A stretch of 64,000 nucleotides of DNA, taken from Neofusicoccum parvum (lineage: Eukaryota > Ascomycota > Dothideomycetes > Botryosphaeriales > Botryosphaeriaceae). A program made the position numbers and the translations under genes. Under the pieces are notes generated by a model that saw nothing but the letters and a program-made list of their open reading frames with translations, was not told the origin of the DNA and searched no databases. The first letter of the stretch is position 1. Every line of letters starts with the position of its first letter. Where the stretch lies: contig CP087209.1 of NCBI GenBank assembly GCA_020912385.1, positions 1,674,001 through 1,738,000 of the forward strand. The letters run 5' to 3'. This document shows positions 46,066 through 57,286 of this stretch, one piece after another.

Positions 46066-46659
46066 TCACGCTCTCTCCTCCTCTAAATGTTTCAGCAGTC
46101 CCTGCGAAAACCTCACCGCCTGCTTATACGCCGTGTCAAAACCATCCCTGCCACCATAATACGGATCTATGATCACCTCTCCCTTCTTTCCGCCAAAGTC
46201 CCCAAACATCATCACCTTGCCTAACGCTGCGATCTCGCTCTCCTTCCCCTGCGCCTTCAGCTTCCGCTCGTAGGCCTGGCGCAGACGCTGCAGGTCGCTC
46301 AGGTTCTCGCGGTCCATGGCCAGGATGTAGTCGAAGCGGTGGAAGTCGTCCGGGTTGGCGAACTTGCGCGCGCAGTGGTCGTAGTCGGTGATGCCGTGGT
46401 CCTCGAGCGTGGACATGGTGCGCGAGTCGGGCCCGTCACCCGCGTGGTAGGCGCCGGTGCCGCAGCTGTCGATCTCGCCGACGGTCGGGTGCGGGGAGGG
46501 CGTTTTGGTGAGCGACCGGAAGACGCCTTCGGCCATGGTGGAGCGACCTGGAGAGGACGAGAGGTTAGTGGCTGGAGGGAAGGGGGAGAAGGTAAGGAGA
46601 GTTATACAGATGTTGCCCAGGCAGACGAAGAGGATGTTGGCTTTGCCGTCGATAGCCAT
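46066..46659 (-). CDS. LTP1: Low-molecular-weight protein tyrosine phosphatase
   Basis: Cysteine-based phosphotyrosine phosphatase of the acid-phosphatase-like class (yeast LTP1, Schizosaccharomyces Stp1). Exons 46659-46608 and 46547-46066 give 177 residues. The intron splits the active-site loop itself: VCLGNI on exon 1 and the shared Cys plus RSTMAEG on exon 2, giving the CxxxxxR(S) signature with catalytic Cys13 and Arg19. The general-acid Asp lies in VIIDPYYGGRDGFD. The DSCGTGAYHAGDGPDSRT and FDYILAMDRENL blocks are diagnostic of the family. Length is normal or slightly long owing to an insertion around KAQGKESEIAAL. It is divergently arranged with the small membrane protein gene, sharing a 788-bp intergenic region. 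Confidence 0.94.
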   Translation of the reverse strand: MAIDGKANILFVCLGNICITLLTFSPFPPATNLSSSPGRSTMAEGVFRSLTKTPSPHPTVGEIDSCGTGAYHAGDGPDSRTMSTLEDHGITDYDHCARKFANPDDFHRFDYILAMDRENLSDLQRLRQAYERKLKAQGKESEIAALGKVMMFGDFGGKKGEVIIDPYYGGRDGFDTAYKQAVRFSQGLLKHLEEERA

Positions 46660-47447
46660 GGTGTGGTCGGAGCGTTGGTCCTGAGGAATGGAGATGGGAG
46701 GGAGATCTGGCAAGGTCTTCTCGGTCTGGGAGGGCGTTGAGTGAGCGTGGTGGTGTTGTCGAGGTGAAGAGGGTGACGACAAAGTTTGGTCGGTGTTGCG
46801 GCCGGTGGAGGGGCACCCGCCAATCGATAAGGCGCCCCACAAAAAAGGGTCGTGCCTGACGAGGCTGGTGCATTTCGAGATTACAGCTAGAGGTGCCAGC
46901 CGGGCATCTGGCAACACGCTGTATGGCGGGATTCATGTGCATAGCTTCTGGCTCAACGCTGGTTAAGCCCCGCAGAAATGCTGCACCGTTTGGTAGCCAG
47001 GGCCTCAGCCAATTGGAAGACACGGCAAGCTCCCTCGTATCGCTTTGGCCGGTTATCCGACGACCTCAATCAGCCACGTCCGACCGGCACGACGCAGTAG
47101 CTTGAAGATTATCCACCCAGAACGAGCCGCCGCGGCTGGAATCTCCGATCTGACCTTGAACGGCGCAATAGTAGATAGCAGCGTCTGGCACGCTAGAAGA
47201 GCGAGCACCTAGTGGTTGAGAGAAACAAGCTTTTGACTTGGGGGTTCGACAGGTCTCACACGTCACTGGCGCACGGTCTCCCGCCGCGTTCCCCAGCTCT
47301 CCCGCCGTGCCTGGCGCCTTCAAGAGCCCTCTCGCCCGTCGCGCTCCTGCCCACAGCCTTTGCACACCCTCTGCCGTGCGCATCCTCAGCCGCCCCGATC
47401 AATTCCTCCCCTCCGAGCTCCAATTCTCCTGGCGCGGGTATTTGACC
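46660..47447. other. divergent promoter region
   Basis: 788 bp between head-to-head genes. GC-rich, with no supported gene. Confidence 0.45.
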
Positions 47448-47740
47448 ATGGACTGCATTCCTCTCCCCATCGTCTGCTTCCAGTGCGGAACGTGAGTCCC
47501 CTTCCCAAAACGGGCTTCTGAGGAAATTCCCGGCGCCGATATGGACACTGATCATGGTCCTCCGCTTCCAGCGACCAGAACCCTTGCCACTGCAAAGTCG
47601 TCGGTCCGACCCTCGGGTTTGGCGTCGCTGTCGTCATGGCTATTGTCTGCTGGCCAGCTTCGATCCTCTGCGGCTGCTGCTTGACGGATGCCGGCAAGAA
47701 GTACGCAGGCTTATCCGCCATTACGGATGCACCCGGCTGA
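47448..47740 (+). CDS. 70-residue cysteine-rich membrane protein
   Basis: Exons 47448-47491 and 47572-47740 encode 70 residues. The N-terminus MDCIPLPIVCFQCG and the following DQNPCHCKVVGPTLGFG contain CxxC and CxC pairs. A single hydrophobic segment (VAVVMAIVCWPASILCGCC) then leads to a polar tail (LTDAGKKYAGLS). The pairing of a cysteine pair, a membrane-embedded stretch and a second cysteine cluster is reminiscent of LITAF/BRI3-type small zinc-binding membrane proteins, but the match is by design rather than by recognised homology. Conserved fungal proteins of this kind exist, as far as I recall. Splice sites are good (gtgagt; cttccag) and phases agree. Could be palmitoylated at the juxtamembrane CGCC. 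Confidence 0.65.
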
Positions 47741-49300
47741 CGAGGTGGCTTCACATAGGATGCTTGCTGCGCCCGCTGATACGAGTGGCGCTGTAAGCAA
47801 CGCGATACCCATATAATCATGACATGACGGCCGGAAGAATACAGGTAGAGCGGGGTCGGCTGTGGGATTCCTGGATAATCCATACATTCTTGGCGCTCCA
47901 CGGAGCTTTTGCTGGAGTTGGTACATAATTCGCGGCGGTATTAGTGGTTGGTATATCTTATCAGGCTGTCTCGAGGACGCCGGCTTTTAATTCCATTTCT
48001 TTCCTCCTCTGCCCACAAGCTTTCACCCGCCAACGCCTGATCTCACGACTCCTAATCTGGCAGGATCAATCGGCAACTCACTTGCCGATCCGAATACGAC
48101 TGCCGCTCTGCGCCAATGCGGCTCATCAAGCGAGAACTTGGGCGGTGGGATTCCGGGTATACGCGGCAAAAGGTGCTTGCAACGTATCGTTTTGGACGCT
48201 GCGGCAGAGACAAGTCGAGACACAGTCCCAATTGAGAGCCTTTGACACGCCCAGGGGCTCCCGATACTGCTGGGTAACCTGGTGAGTAATCGTTACTCGC
48301 GTCACCTGATGCGATTGCCGTTTCTGGATCGCCAAGACCGGAGTGAAATGTCCCCCACGCCTTCCTCTGCAACGACCTCACCTCTACCAATATTCGTCGG
48401 GCCGTAGTCAGCTCGGACAGCTGTTCTCCCCGCATCCTCGACGTGCACGGCGGGCATTCCGCCTGCTCCGGCCAGCTTCAACAATTTTGCGGCTTGAGAT
48501 TATCACGGAATTCGGCACTTGCGTCAGCTTTCGCACACGTGCGCCTGCAGCTTTCCGCCGCATCGTTGCCAAGGCCGGCATCGATTTGCTCGGCAAGTAT
48601 CCCCACTTGCCCATTGAACTGGCACGTCTCGGCCATTGCCGCATTCGCACCCTCGACTCCGTTGGGTCCAAGCTGAAAGGTTGGTCAATGTCCATCGCTC
48701 TCCTATGAACTACCTGAAGAGGCGTCGTTCCCCATCCCAGCAAGACACCAGTCTGTGGAGGCGAAACATTTCACATCTGCGGGGCTGCTCTCAAGATGTT
48801 CCTCAATGACCCACAACTTTCGATCACATTCCTGAAACATGAACATCCGCAAAAGCAATGACGATAACTTCCTTCGGCAGCGAATTCTGTGCAAAGGTAC
48901 TTCCATGTTCGACCACATTCATTGCTGATCAGATCGTAGTTTTGACTGGACATACGAGGACTCTCCAGCTCTCCCCTGTGTTTTGCGGGCGTTCACGGTG
49001 TCAAGGCCTTTGGGAAACCCACTACCTTGCCTTCACCCTCAGAAGTCCACGGCGGAGACCCTTTGACCCATCAAATCCACCTGATTCGAACCCAATTTAA
49101 AATACTCCAAAATTGTTAAGCGTCCGACTCAACTTCAGCCTCTTCTCGAGCGGCACTGTTCCTACCGCTCTTGTCTTCAGGGGTGCGGCAACGTGACGAT
49201 ACCTTCCTGGACATCACCTGTTAAAAGGGCCCACCACACCTGGCAAACGATATAAATTGATAAAAGACGTTCTAAGAAATCCAACTCAAGAACTTCAACC
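47741..49300. other. intergenic
   Basis: About 1.6 kb. No gene supported on either strand. The TATA box of the next gene is annotated at 49251. Confidence 0.4.
49251..49258 (+). promoter_or_regulatory. TATA-like element
   Basis: TATAAATT lies 50 nt upstream of the ATG at 49301. The leader would be short. Confidence 0.45.
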
Positions 49301-50245
49301 ATGTCTGACGCATTCGGCTGGACGCCTGGTCGAAACCGCAACATCTCGTACGAGGAAGGCCTGGCTATGATCGATACATTCTACGAGCACCCGCATCCCT
49401 CGGCGTCGTCAAACACTGCAACCAACACCTTCATGTCGGCTTCGACTGTGGAAAATTCCAAAGCAGTTGCTCAGGCCCAGGCTGCTGACGAAGCGCGGAC
49501 CACTACCGCTACTGCTCAGCTTTCTCACTCCCCGATCAACACTCGCCAGCCTCGCAACACTCCCATTCTCCCTTCCTCTCCACCGCGGGACCACCAACCT
49601 CCTTGGCCCAGAGACTATAATCAGCCAAACTGGACTCGCGACACATCTATCCATTTCACCAGCTCCCCAGCAGCTGTCACAAACGCTCCACCGCCCACTC
49701 CTGCAACCGGCTTCCCGGCCCCCGCCACCCCCATACCTTTCGTAGCCATGGCCTCCCACTTCAAACCCCCTCCGTCGCCTCTACAGTCTAAGAACACCTC
49801 CCCCATTCTGGCCGTGTCCTCCAAGGCCCCATCACCTGCTCTGACGGCGTCTTCGAAGGCATTATCACCCACCCCAACCGCATCATCCAAGGCCATCTCA
49901 CCCGCCCTTACCGCCACACCGATTCCCATTCCTACCCCCAAGTCCAGCAACACCTCCAAGGCCAGAGCGCCAAGCAACGGACCAAACAAGGCCGCCAAGA
50001 AGAGCACAACCGACAGCCCTTCAGCCTCAGCTTCGACTCGCGCACTTAAGAAACACCGCTGCATGCGCTGCATCAAGCAGCACGGTGCATGCGACTTGGA
50101 TGTGCGTCATCCATGCGACCGCTGCACGCGGGCTGGCTTGTCGGCTGCGGACTGCATACCCAGGCCTGACAGGGTGCCGATTCGTGGGAAGGGGCCTGCT
50201 GCTGGCGGTACGGTTCCGAGCCCACTTCTCGAGAAAGACACGTGA
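49301..50245 (+). CDS. Disordered protein with C-terminal Zn2Cys6-like motif
   Basis: A single exon of 314 residues. Residues 1-240 are low complexity, rich in Ser, Thr, Pro and Ala. They include three tandem copies of an 11-residue unit (SSKAPSPALTA, SSKALSPTPTA, SSKAISPALTA) preceding a Lys-rich stretch. Near residues 251-285 is a cysteine motif: C-x2-C-x6-C-x6-C-x2-C-x7-C, reading CMRCIKQHGAC then CDRCTRAG and a final Cys. That is the spacing of a fungal Zn2Cys6 DNA-binding cluster, preceded by basic RALKKHR. In most such transcription factors the cluster is near the N-terminus and followed by a coiled coil and a large middle homology region; here it is near the C-terminus with nothing after it. 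It could be a small DNA-binding protein or a degenerate relative. Confidence 0.72.
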   Translation: MSDAFGWTPGRNRNISYEEGLAMIDTFYEHPHPSASSNTATNTFMSASTVENSKAVAQAQAADEARTTTATAQLSHSPINTRQPRNTPILPSSPPRDHQPPWPRDYNQPNWTRDTSIHFTSSPAAVTNAPPPTPATGFPAPATPIPFVAMASHFKPPPSPLQSKNTSPILAVSSKAPSPALTASSKALSPTPTASSKAISPALTATPIPIPTPKSSNTSKARAPSNGPNKAAKKSTTDSPSASASTRALKKHRCMRCIKQHGACDLDVRHPCDRCTRAGLSAADCIPRPDRVPIRGKGPAAGGTVPSPLLEKDT

Positions 50246-50950
50246 TGTCTTCTCTTTGGAACAGAGGTGAGCTGGAAGTGAGTTGCAGGCCAGAATTGGG
50301 AGAATGGAAGCAGGGATTCGGCGGTGGTGAAAATGAGAATACAGGAGGATGGGGTAATTGAGGCGGTCACAAGACTGCATATGAGTTTTCTGCATTAGCA
50401 CCGGCGTTTTGGAGGGTACGGCGTGCGTTCCAGGCGGAATAATTGAGGGTCGCCTCTGAGTTGGAATTCCTCACCGAACTTTCTTGATTTGTTTTTGTTT
50501 TTCTTCTCGTAGGGCTTCTGATTTCCTGTCTCTTGTTCCTGAAATTAACCTCGGCATTCTAGCTCAAAATAGCGTTCTGAAGACTCCAGCTACATAGAGT
50601 ACGATACCCTCAAAAAAGCATAATGATCACGTAATACGAACACGAGACAGGCTGTTATAGCATGGCAGTATTTCGAGATGCCAATGGTAGAATGTCTCCA
50701 TCATGTTTCTTCAAACCCTCGTTCTAATCACTGACACTTTGCAACCTTGTTGGTGCATGCGGGTGTTATGAGCATAGCCATGTTTATAGCATCGACATAG
50801 CTTCTTCTTTTGCATTGGGAGGCTATTTTCTACCTGTGCCAGATCACCGGTGGGTCAAGCGTCAAAGCACAGAATCGATAAGCATTCAGGCGGCGCAAAA
50901 AGCAACAACATAGATCTTATTCCAAAACTACGGCATCAAAGCGCCTATAT
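50246..50950. other. convergent intergenic region
   Basis: About 0.7 kb of AT-rich sequence between the 3' ends of two genes. No coding frame supported. Confidence 0.5.
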
Positions 50951-52151
50951 CTACAGAGTCGTGGGATTAGGATCAGCCGTGCAAGTCGGCGCAGTCGTTG
51001 GCGGATCGATTGTGGTGGGCGGCGCCGGCCCAGGGAGAGTCTCCGCCTTGACCAGCACCGGGATGACGGCGCCCGTCACGAGCGAGAAGGTGCGGTGGTT
51101 GACGGCCTTCAGGATGGATCCGATGCTGCCAGAGTGGCTGGTGAACGAGATGAACGTGTTGGCGTCGTGCGTGAACACGTCGTCGAGCAGCGTCTTGAGG
51201 CGGGCCACTTGCGCTGTCCGGCCGTTAATTTTTTTTCTTCTTCTGTCTTTCAAGCGTTGAAGGGCACTTGCTGGGGTGTGGAGCTTACCAGTCGACGATT
51301 CGCGCAGCGTTGCGCTCCAAAGCGGGTCCTCCTCCGCGAAACCGGGCTCGATCGGGAAGTCGGGGAAGTTCTGCTCGATCCACGTCTTGGTGCTGCGGCG
51401 ATCGCAGGTGTGCAGGCCGAGTGCCTCCCTCAGCAGTTCTTTGACGAGAGGCTTGAACGGCTTGTCCTCGGGCAGCTCGAGGCCACTGAAGGTCAAGTTC
51501 GCCGTGGCAAGGCACCTCGCCAGCGGGGAGACGTAGTAGCTCTCAGGCGCGGGGATACCGGCGTTGGCCAGCGCGTTGGACCAGAAAGAATTGGCAACAA
51601 GCGCTTGGTCGATGCCCTTTTGAGTCAGGTGCGCGTCGGCCCAGGTGACAGTGCCATTTCCGTCTAGAAGACTCCAGTAGCAGTCCCAGGCCGGGGTTCC
51701 ATAGAACGACTCGGCGACGTTGTGGTCACCTTCGCCGTGGCGGCCCATGATCAGGACCTTGTACTGCACATTCGCAGAGGCGTTGCGATTCAGCGATGAG
51801 ACGTAGTTGGCAAAACGTTCCCACTGTGTCTTTTGGCCAGCAGGGTCAAAGGATCCATCAGTCGGGTAGGTGCGGTTGATGAGACCGAGGTTCACCTTGG
51901 TCTGTTCACTGCGTGAGAAAGTGTCTCTTTGGGAGGAGACGGCGAGAGCCCTCAGGTCATCCACTCTGGAGACATACGTAATCGAAGGTGCTGGCGTTCG
52001 TGGCCGGATCATCTTGCAGAAAGAATCCAGTAACAGTCGTATAATTGATGTGCGAGGTGTTTGACGTCACATATGGTTGCGTGGCCTCGCCCATGGTGAA
52101 GAGAAGGGCAAGCAGGACCGTAGTGAAAAAGAGAAAGGGACTGCTCGACAT
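50951..52151 (-). CDS. Secreted phosphoglycerate-mutase-like phosphatase
   Basis: Histidine-phosphatase superfamily. Exons 52151-51978, 51901-51289 and 51213-50951 give 349 residues. Signal peptide: about residues 1-23. The catalytic motif is LIMGRHGEGDHN (RHG core with the phosphorylated His), followed by LTQKGIDQA and SPLARCLATANLTF, the second Arg region. The distal conserved His lies in FISFTSHSGSIGSIL. The N-terminal block TTVTGFFLQDDP is what I would expect in fungal PMU1-like secreted members. The first acceptor was chosen to give FDY-TKVNLGLINRTYP; nearer sites break the frame. The 75-nt second intron is in frame and its removal restores REST-AQVARLKTLL. The C-terminus is Pro/Thr-rich (GPAPPTTIDPPTTAP), a probable glycosylated tail. 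Physiological substrate unknown. Confidence 0.88.
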
Positions 52152-52791
52152 GTTGGCTCGTGGGTCGCAGCACGAAGGGGAGAGCTGCCACGGAGGTTGC
52201 GCGATTCGCGAGAAGCGGCAAAAGAACTGCGGAGGCGGCGGTTAAAGTACAGGAGCACCTACACGACTGTCCGTATGCCCCAAGCGTAACCCCACCGGCG
52301 GAGATTAAGAGCTCTACGCGGCTCTACTAGCATGATAGGGAAGCGATCGAATGGGCGGCATGGTCAGGAGCATGCGACGGGCGTGTCGTCGCGGAGCACG
52401 CGGGCGGTGACGAGCGGCTCGTGTCCCTGCGCGCGCCGGAAGCCAATGGCTCCGCAACGTGATCTCGCCTGGACGCGCCACACCCGCATGCGTTCCACCA
52501 TGCCACCGAAACGTCCATCCCGATTTCGCCGAACATTTTGCTGGATTTTTGATCTCCTGCTAGGAGGCAGTGAAGCTTCTCAAGGTCGGGCGATGATCCA
52601 AACTCTGCTTCTAATAGTGTATCGCGACTACTCTTCTCTCGTCTTGCACATCCCTCCTTGTCAGAGCCATCACGTCATCCGATACTTTTATGGGCTGCAG
52701 CTGGCCCAACCTCCCGCCTAACGCCAGACATGCTGATATCATGAGAAAGAAGTGAGAAAAAGACCTCAGCAAGAACCCCGCACAGAGCCGT
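52152..52791. other. intergenic
   Basis: 640 bp with the promoter of the phosphatase gene and the 3' end of the eIF3i gene, both on the minus strand. No gene seen. Confidence 0.45.
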
Positions 52792-54049
52792 TTACAGATT
52801 CGCTTGCTCCCTCTCCCTCTCAACCTCGTACAAGAAATCAAAGTAGGGCTTGTCGAAGTGGTGCACGCGCACGTAGCCGTCCTCACCACCCGAGCAGTAG
52901 CTAGTGCCCTTTGGGTGCACAGCCACGTAGTTGAGCGGTCCGAAGTGGCCACGCACACGACCAATCTCCTCCTCGAAGATCTTGTGGTAGAAACGCGCCT
53001 CGAACTTTCCCTGACGAGCCGAAGTGGTCGTGACATCCATGGCAGCCTGACCACCACCAAGGATCACGTAGTCCTTGACCGGTGTGATGGCAGCGCTGTT
53101 GAGCGGCGTGTCGGCAACGTAGGTGTGCAGGATCTGGAGGTCGTCCGTGGCAATAAGCTGGAGTGGGCGCATGTTAGCATCCTTCTGTCTCAAAAATTGA
53201 AAGGTGTCGCTGGAGGGATACTGACCTTGGCGGTCTTGTCCTTGGAAGCGGTGACGAAGTAGGTCCTGTCCGGGGACCACTGCAGATCGGTAATCTGCAT
53301 GTCGGGCTCGTGGGCCTCAATGGCGTTCAAGTACTCGCCGGTCTGCCAGCAAAATTAGCATTCCATTCCTGGCGCACTATTCTAACAGCCTGCTCACCTT
53401 CGCATCGTATTGCGTGACAGTGCCGTCCTCGTGGCCCGAGATGATGTACCTGGCGCCGTAGCTGAAGCCGGCAACGGTGGCCTTGCTGTCCTCGCAGATG
53501 ATCCTGAGAAGCCTTTCATCCGACTGCTCCGCGTCCACGTCCGGGATGATCTCGTAAACGACGATGGTGCTAAGGTGGCCGGAGCGCTTCTCCGTCACGC
53601 CGAGCAGCTGGCGGCCGTCGGGCGAGAATTCGACGCGCTTGATGGACGTCTCAAACTCCCAGGTCTTGAGCAGGCGGCCGGTCTTGACCTCCCAAAGGCG
53701 CATGGTGTTGTCGGCGCCACCCGTCGCGAGCAGGGTCGAGTCGGGGTTCACATCGACGGTCCATAGCGCACCGACGTGGCCGTGGTAGGTGCCGAGACGC
53801 TCGCCGTTGGCGCTGAACCAGGCGCACACGACGTGGTCCTTGGAGACGGAGAAGATGATGTCGCCATCGGGGTTGTATCTAGGGGAGCGGTCAGTTTCGC
53901 GGATCGTGGGCTGGCAGTGTGGGCGTCGAGGCGCACTTTACTTGGGTGAGGGCACGTTCCTGTGTTGCGCATCAGTTACTGCGGGCAGAAGCTTCCTCGG
54001 GGCACAGCTGGGCGGGACATACATGGCCGGAAAGCAGGATGGGTCTCAT
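52792..54049 (-). CDS. TIF34: Eukaryotic translation initiation factor 3 subunit i
   Basis: WD40 subunit of eIF3 that helps assemble the 43S preinitiation complex with eIF3b and eIF3g. Five exons (54049-54023, 53959-53937, 53878-53398, 53342-53226, 53157-52792) give 337 residues. Exon 1 encodes only MRPILLSGH and exon 2 ERALTQVK, both canonical for the family N-terminus. The WD repeats follow: [78 protein letters not shown], then [17 protein letters not shown] and the last repeat [25 protein letters not shown]. The C-terminus [10 protein letters not shown] is typical. Length matches fungal orthologues (about 335-345). The second exon is 23 nt, a microexon. Confidence 0.96.
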
Positions 54050-54519
54050 GGTGGGCGATTGGGGTGGAGGTGTGCTTGTGCTGCCCACTTCGGCGCGGCG
54101 TCGACATTTGAGGACGAGGTGGGATTTCGCTGTCTGTGCGCAGTGGCCACAGCCGGAGTCATCCCGCTCGCCCACGCTGCAGCCTGAGCGCCCCTCCGCC
54201 ACCAACACGCGGGAAAACGACAACTTACTCACTATGATTCAGAATGACTGCGTGCATCTGGCTCGTGTGCAAGATGTGACTCGCACGGGGACCAGCCCGG
54301 ACTGGCTGGAACGTCGGCGCATGCATGAACCTGAAGAAATTTATTTGTTCTTAGAGCTCTGTATCTACAGAAATTCTCGCTACTCGCCAACGCGCTGTGT
54401 GCTCAGCCACGAAAATCCAACGCGAAGTCGCTTCTATTGAATCATGCCGCCGTCTTGTTCATTTGCGCCGTCTTTGCCATCCCACCCAACTTATCCATCC
54501 ATGTCACGAGTCCCATACC
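54050..54519. other. intergenic
   Basis: 470 bp between two minus-strand genes, containing the eIF3i promoter and the 3' UTR of the isocitrate dehydrogenase gene. No gene seen. Confidence 0.5.
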
Positions 54520-56222
54520 TTACAACTTCTCCTTGAGTCCCTGCTTCAACCTCCTCTCAACAGCATCAAGGTAGCCGTTCGTGGTGACGTACGCATCCCT
54601 GTCCTTCTTACCGCAGGCGAGCGCTAGGTCCTTAGTCATGATACCGTCGACGTCGACAGTGTCAACGCAGGCCTTCTCAAGCGCCTCGGCAAAGGCAACA
54701 ACCTCAGGAGTGCCGTCAAGCTCTCCACGCTTGGCCAGACCACGCGTCCAGGCAAAGATGGAGGCAATCGGATTAGTGCTGGTCTCCTTGCCCTTCTGGT
54801 GCTCACGGAAGTGGCGAGTGACGGTGCCGTGCGCAGCCTCCGACTCGAAGGTCTTGCCGTCAGGAGTGATGAGGACCGAGGTCATCAAACCCAGACTGCC
54901 GAAGCCCTGGGCAACGATGTCGGACTGGACATCACCATCGTAGTCTAGAACGGATTAGCCCGCGGTTCCCTCAGCTTTGTTCTAGCACAACACTTACTCT
55001 TCAAAGCGGCAACGAACCCACCCTCGCTCTTGATCATCTGCGCGACCATGTCGTCGATGAGACGGTGCTCGTACCAGATGTTCGCAGCCTCGAACTCCGA
55101 CTTGTACTCCTTCTCGTAGATCTCCTGGAAGATGTCCTTGAAGCGACCATCGTACTTCTTGAGGATAGTGTTCTTGGTGCTCATGTAGAGCGGCATCTTC
55201 TTGCCAATCGCATACTTGAAGCAGGCGTGCGCGAAACCAGAGATGGACTCAGCCGTGTTGTACTGGGTCTGGGCAACACCACCGCCGTTGGGGAAGTCGA
55301 ACACCTTGATGGTCTCAGGCTTGCCGCCCTTGGGAGTGAAGACCATTTCAAGGGTGCCCTCTTCCTCGATGACGCGGTCCTTAGCGCGGTACTGATCACC
55401 GAAGGCGTGGCGACCGATAATGATCGGCTGCTTCCAACCAGGTACGAGGCGAGGAATGCGGGGGATAACGATTGGCTCGCGGAACACAGTACCGCCCAGG
55501 TGGTTCCTGATCGTACCGTTTGGCGAGAGCCACATCTTCTTGAGGTTGAACTCTTTGACACGTGCCTCGTCGGGGGTGATGGTAGCACACTTAACGCCAA
55601 CCGAGTACTTCTTGATAGCCTCAGCGGCATCAAGCGTGACCTGGTCGTTGGTCTCATCACGGTACAAAATGCCCTATGCCCTTATCAGCTACCCCCCATT
55701 TGCCACTGCAGCTGCCATTGTACGCACCAGATCGTAGTACTTGAGGTCAATGTCAAGGTAACTTGGGCTCTGTCAGGCGCTGTTGCGGAACGATTTTGGA
55801 CGGCCGATTGGTACTCACGGGTGAATGAACTATTTTGCCCAGATTAGTGATCATCCACAAACCGCCACGGCTTCAATCAGATGTCGTACCTTATCCTTGA
55901 TAGTCTGCCAGATGATCCTGGTCATCTCGTCTCCGTCCAGCTCGACCACCGGGTTCTTGACCTGGATCTTCTTGGCGGAAGCCATGGTTCTCCTCTGGCC
56001 TGCAATGCTCAGTGCAACAGGCGCGGCAAAGCTGGTCTGGCTGGCAGAGAACAGGCCAGAGGCGAGACGGGAGCTCGGAGCTGCGCTGATAGCGGATTTC
56101 GCAGCGGGGCGGACGGCGCTGAGAGAGGTGAAGGTTCTGGGGACAGTGGGATAGCGGGAGGCAGGAGCAGCGCAGCGGAAGGCCCTGGAGGCGGTGCTGG
56201 CGGAGAGGGTAGAAGGGCGCAT
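54520..56222 (-). CDS. IDP1: NADP-dependent isocitrate dehydrogenase, mitochondrial
   Basis: Converts isocitrate to 2-oxoglutarate and makes NADPH. Five exons (56222-55890, 55829-55819, 55761-55728, 55673-54998, 54944-54520) give 492 residues. The first ~78 residues are Ser/Ala/Arg-rich, a mitochondrial targeting sequence, and end at an internal Met (55985) that starts [21 protein letters not shown]. Family motifs are [35 protein letters not shown], the TRP-like [31 protein letters not shown], and [20 protein letters not shown] with metal-binding Asps. The C-terminal part has [16 protein letters not shown] and NPIASIFAW. Exon 2 is only 11 nt and encodes FIHP with the next exon. The C-terminus ends KEKL, not a canonical peroxisomal signal. 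Compartment may depend on which Met is used. Confidence 0.96.
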
Positions 56223-57286
56223 GCTGGGCTAGGGACGAGGCGGCTTTTGAGAGATAACCCGGGTAAGAGCTGCAACCACGCGGCAATGGCACGCAGCAGG
56301 GAGCAGATAGCGTCAGGCGGGCGGAAGCAGGCCTCGGGAAAGGTTTCACGGCGCGGGATGGCGGCGCTGTCGTCGGCTTGCGCAGTGCGTACCTAGCGCG
56401 GTCGAGCGGCGGGGAGAGGCAATTGGCCGAGGTCGTTCTGCGGCTAAAGAGAGCTCGACAGCTTCACTACCGACGACGCGAGGGAGCGGGCGAAGAATGC
56501 ACGGCGCTTGGTGTTTGTGTTTCTGGCTGGGTGACGCATTTTCCTCGAGCTGCGCGACACAAAAATGTTTAAGCTCCAGACGGCCTTCCGATCCCGGAGC
56601 TGTCCTGAGCCGCCTGTCGGCGGATGGATCCGCTCTCTCCGCTCCGCACTGCTCGCCGCCTCGGCCTGCCCCGCCGACCGACTCTGGCTCCATCCTCGAC
56701 CTGTCCTCACCCATCTCAGACAGCTCCTCGCTGTCTCTCAGAGTCATGCCAAAACATCAGCCGTTCCCGCAGTCGATGCATCTTCGTGGCTGCATCTGTC
56801 TTTCTTTGAGACTACGACATCTTCGAGGTGCCCCGTGTGGCGCCACATCGGCGCACTGCTCCATCCACGAGCGTCCAGTTTCCAATCAGGATTCTACTCA
56901 TAGACAAACCGGCGACAGACTCCTTGATCAACTGCCGCCTCGTGTATTTCCGGCGACTCCTTGTCATCGGCAGTCCTTGGTTCGTCAGCCATGGCTCACG
57001 CAAGCAAAGTCGTTGCCGCAGCCATGAACAAACATACCAACTTCCCAAGGCAACGTAGAATTACAATGCACCGAGTCATCACGATCTCCCGACCGAATTT
57101 GCAGCGTGTTACCTACTGAGAACTCCGACCCGCTAGTGTCTTGTTTCCAGATGGATCCAACGAAAGCACCACGCAGCTAAGTATCATCACCGCTATTCTC
57201 TCTTTCCCACTCATACCCAACCACCACTTGGCAGACAGGTCGGAGAAACAATTTAGATATAGTGGGAAAGGCCGGCTATCTCCACT
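56223..57286. other. intergenic
   Basis: About 1.1 kb, GC-rich on the left (isocitrate dehydrogenase promoter). No gene supported. Confidence 0.45.

Noticed and set aside
49080..49095. gattcgaaccc resembling a tRNA B box in reverse
   Set aside because: The flanking bases cannot form a T-arm stem and no acceptor or anticodon stem is found at the right distance.
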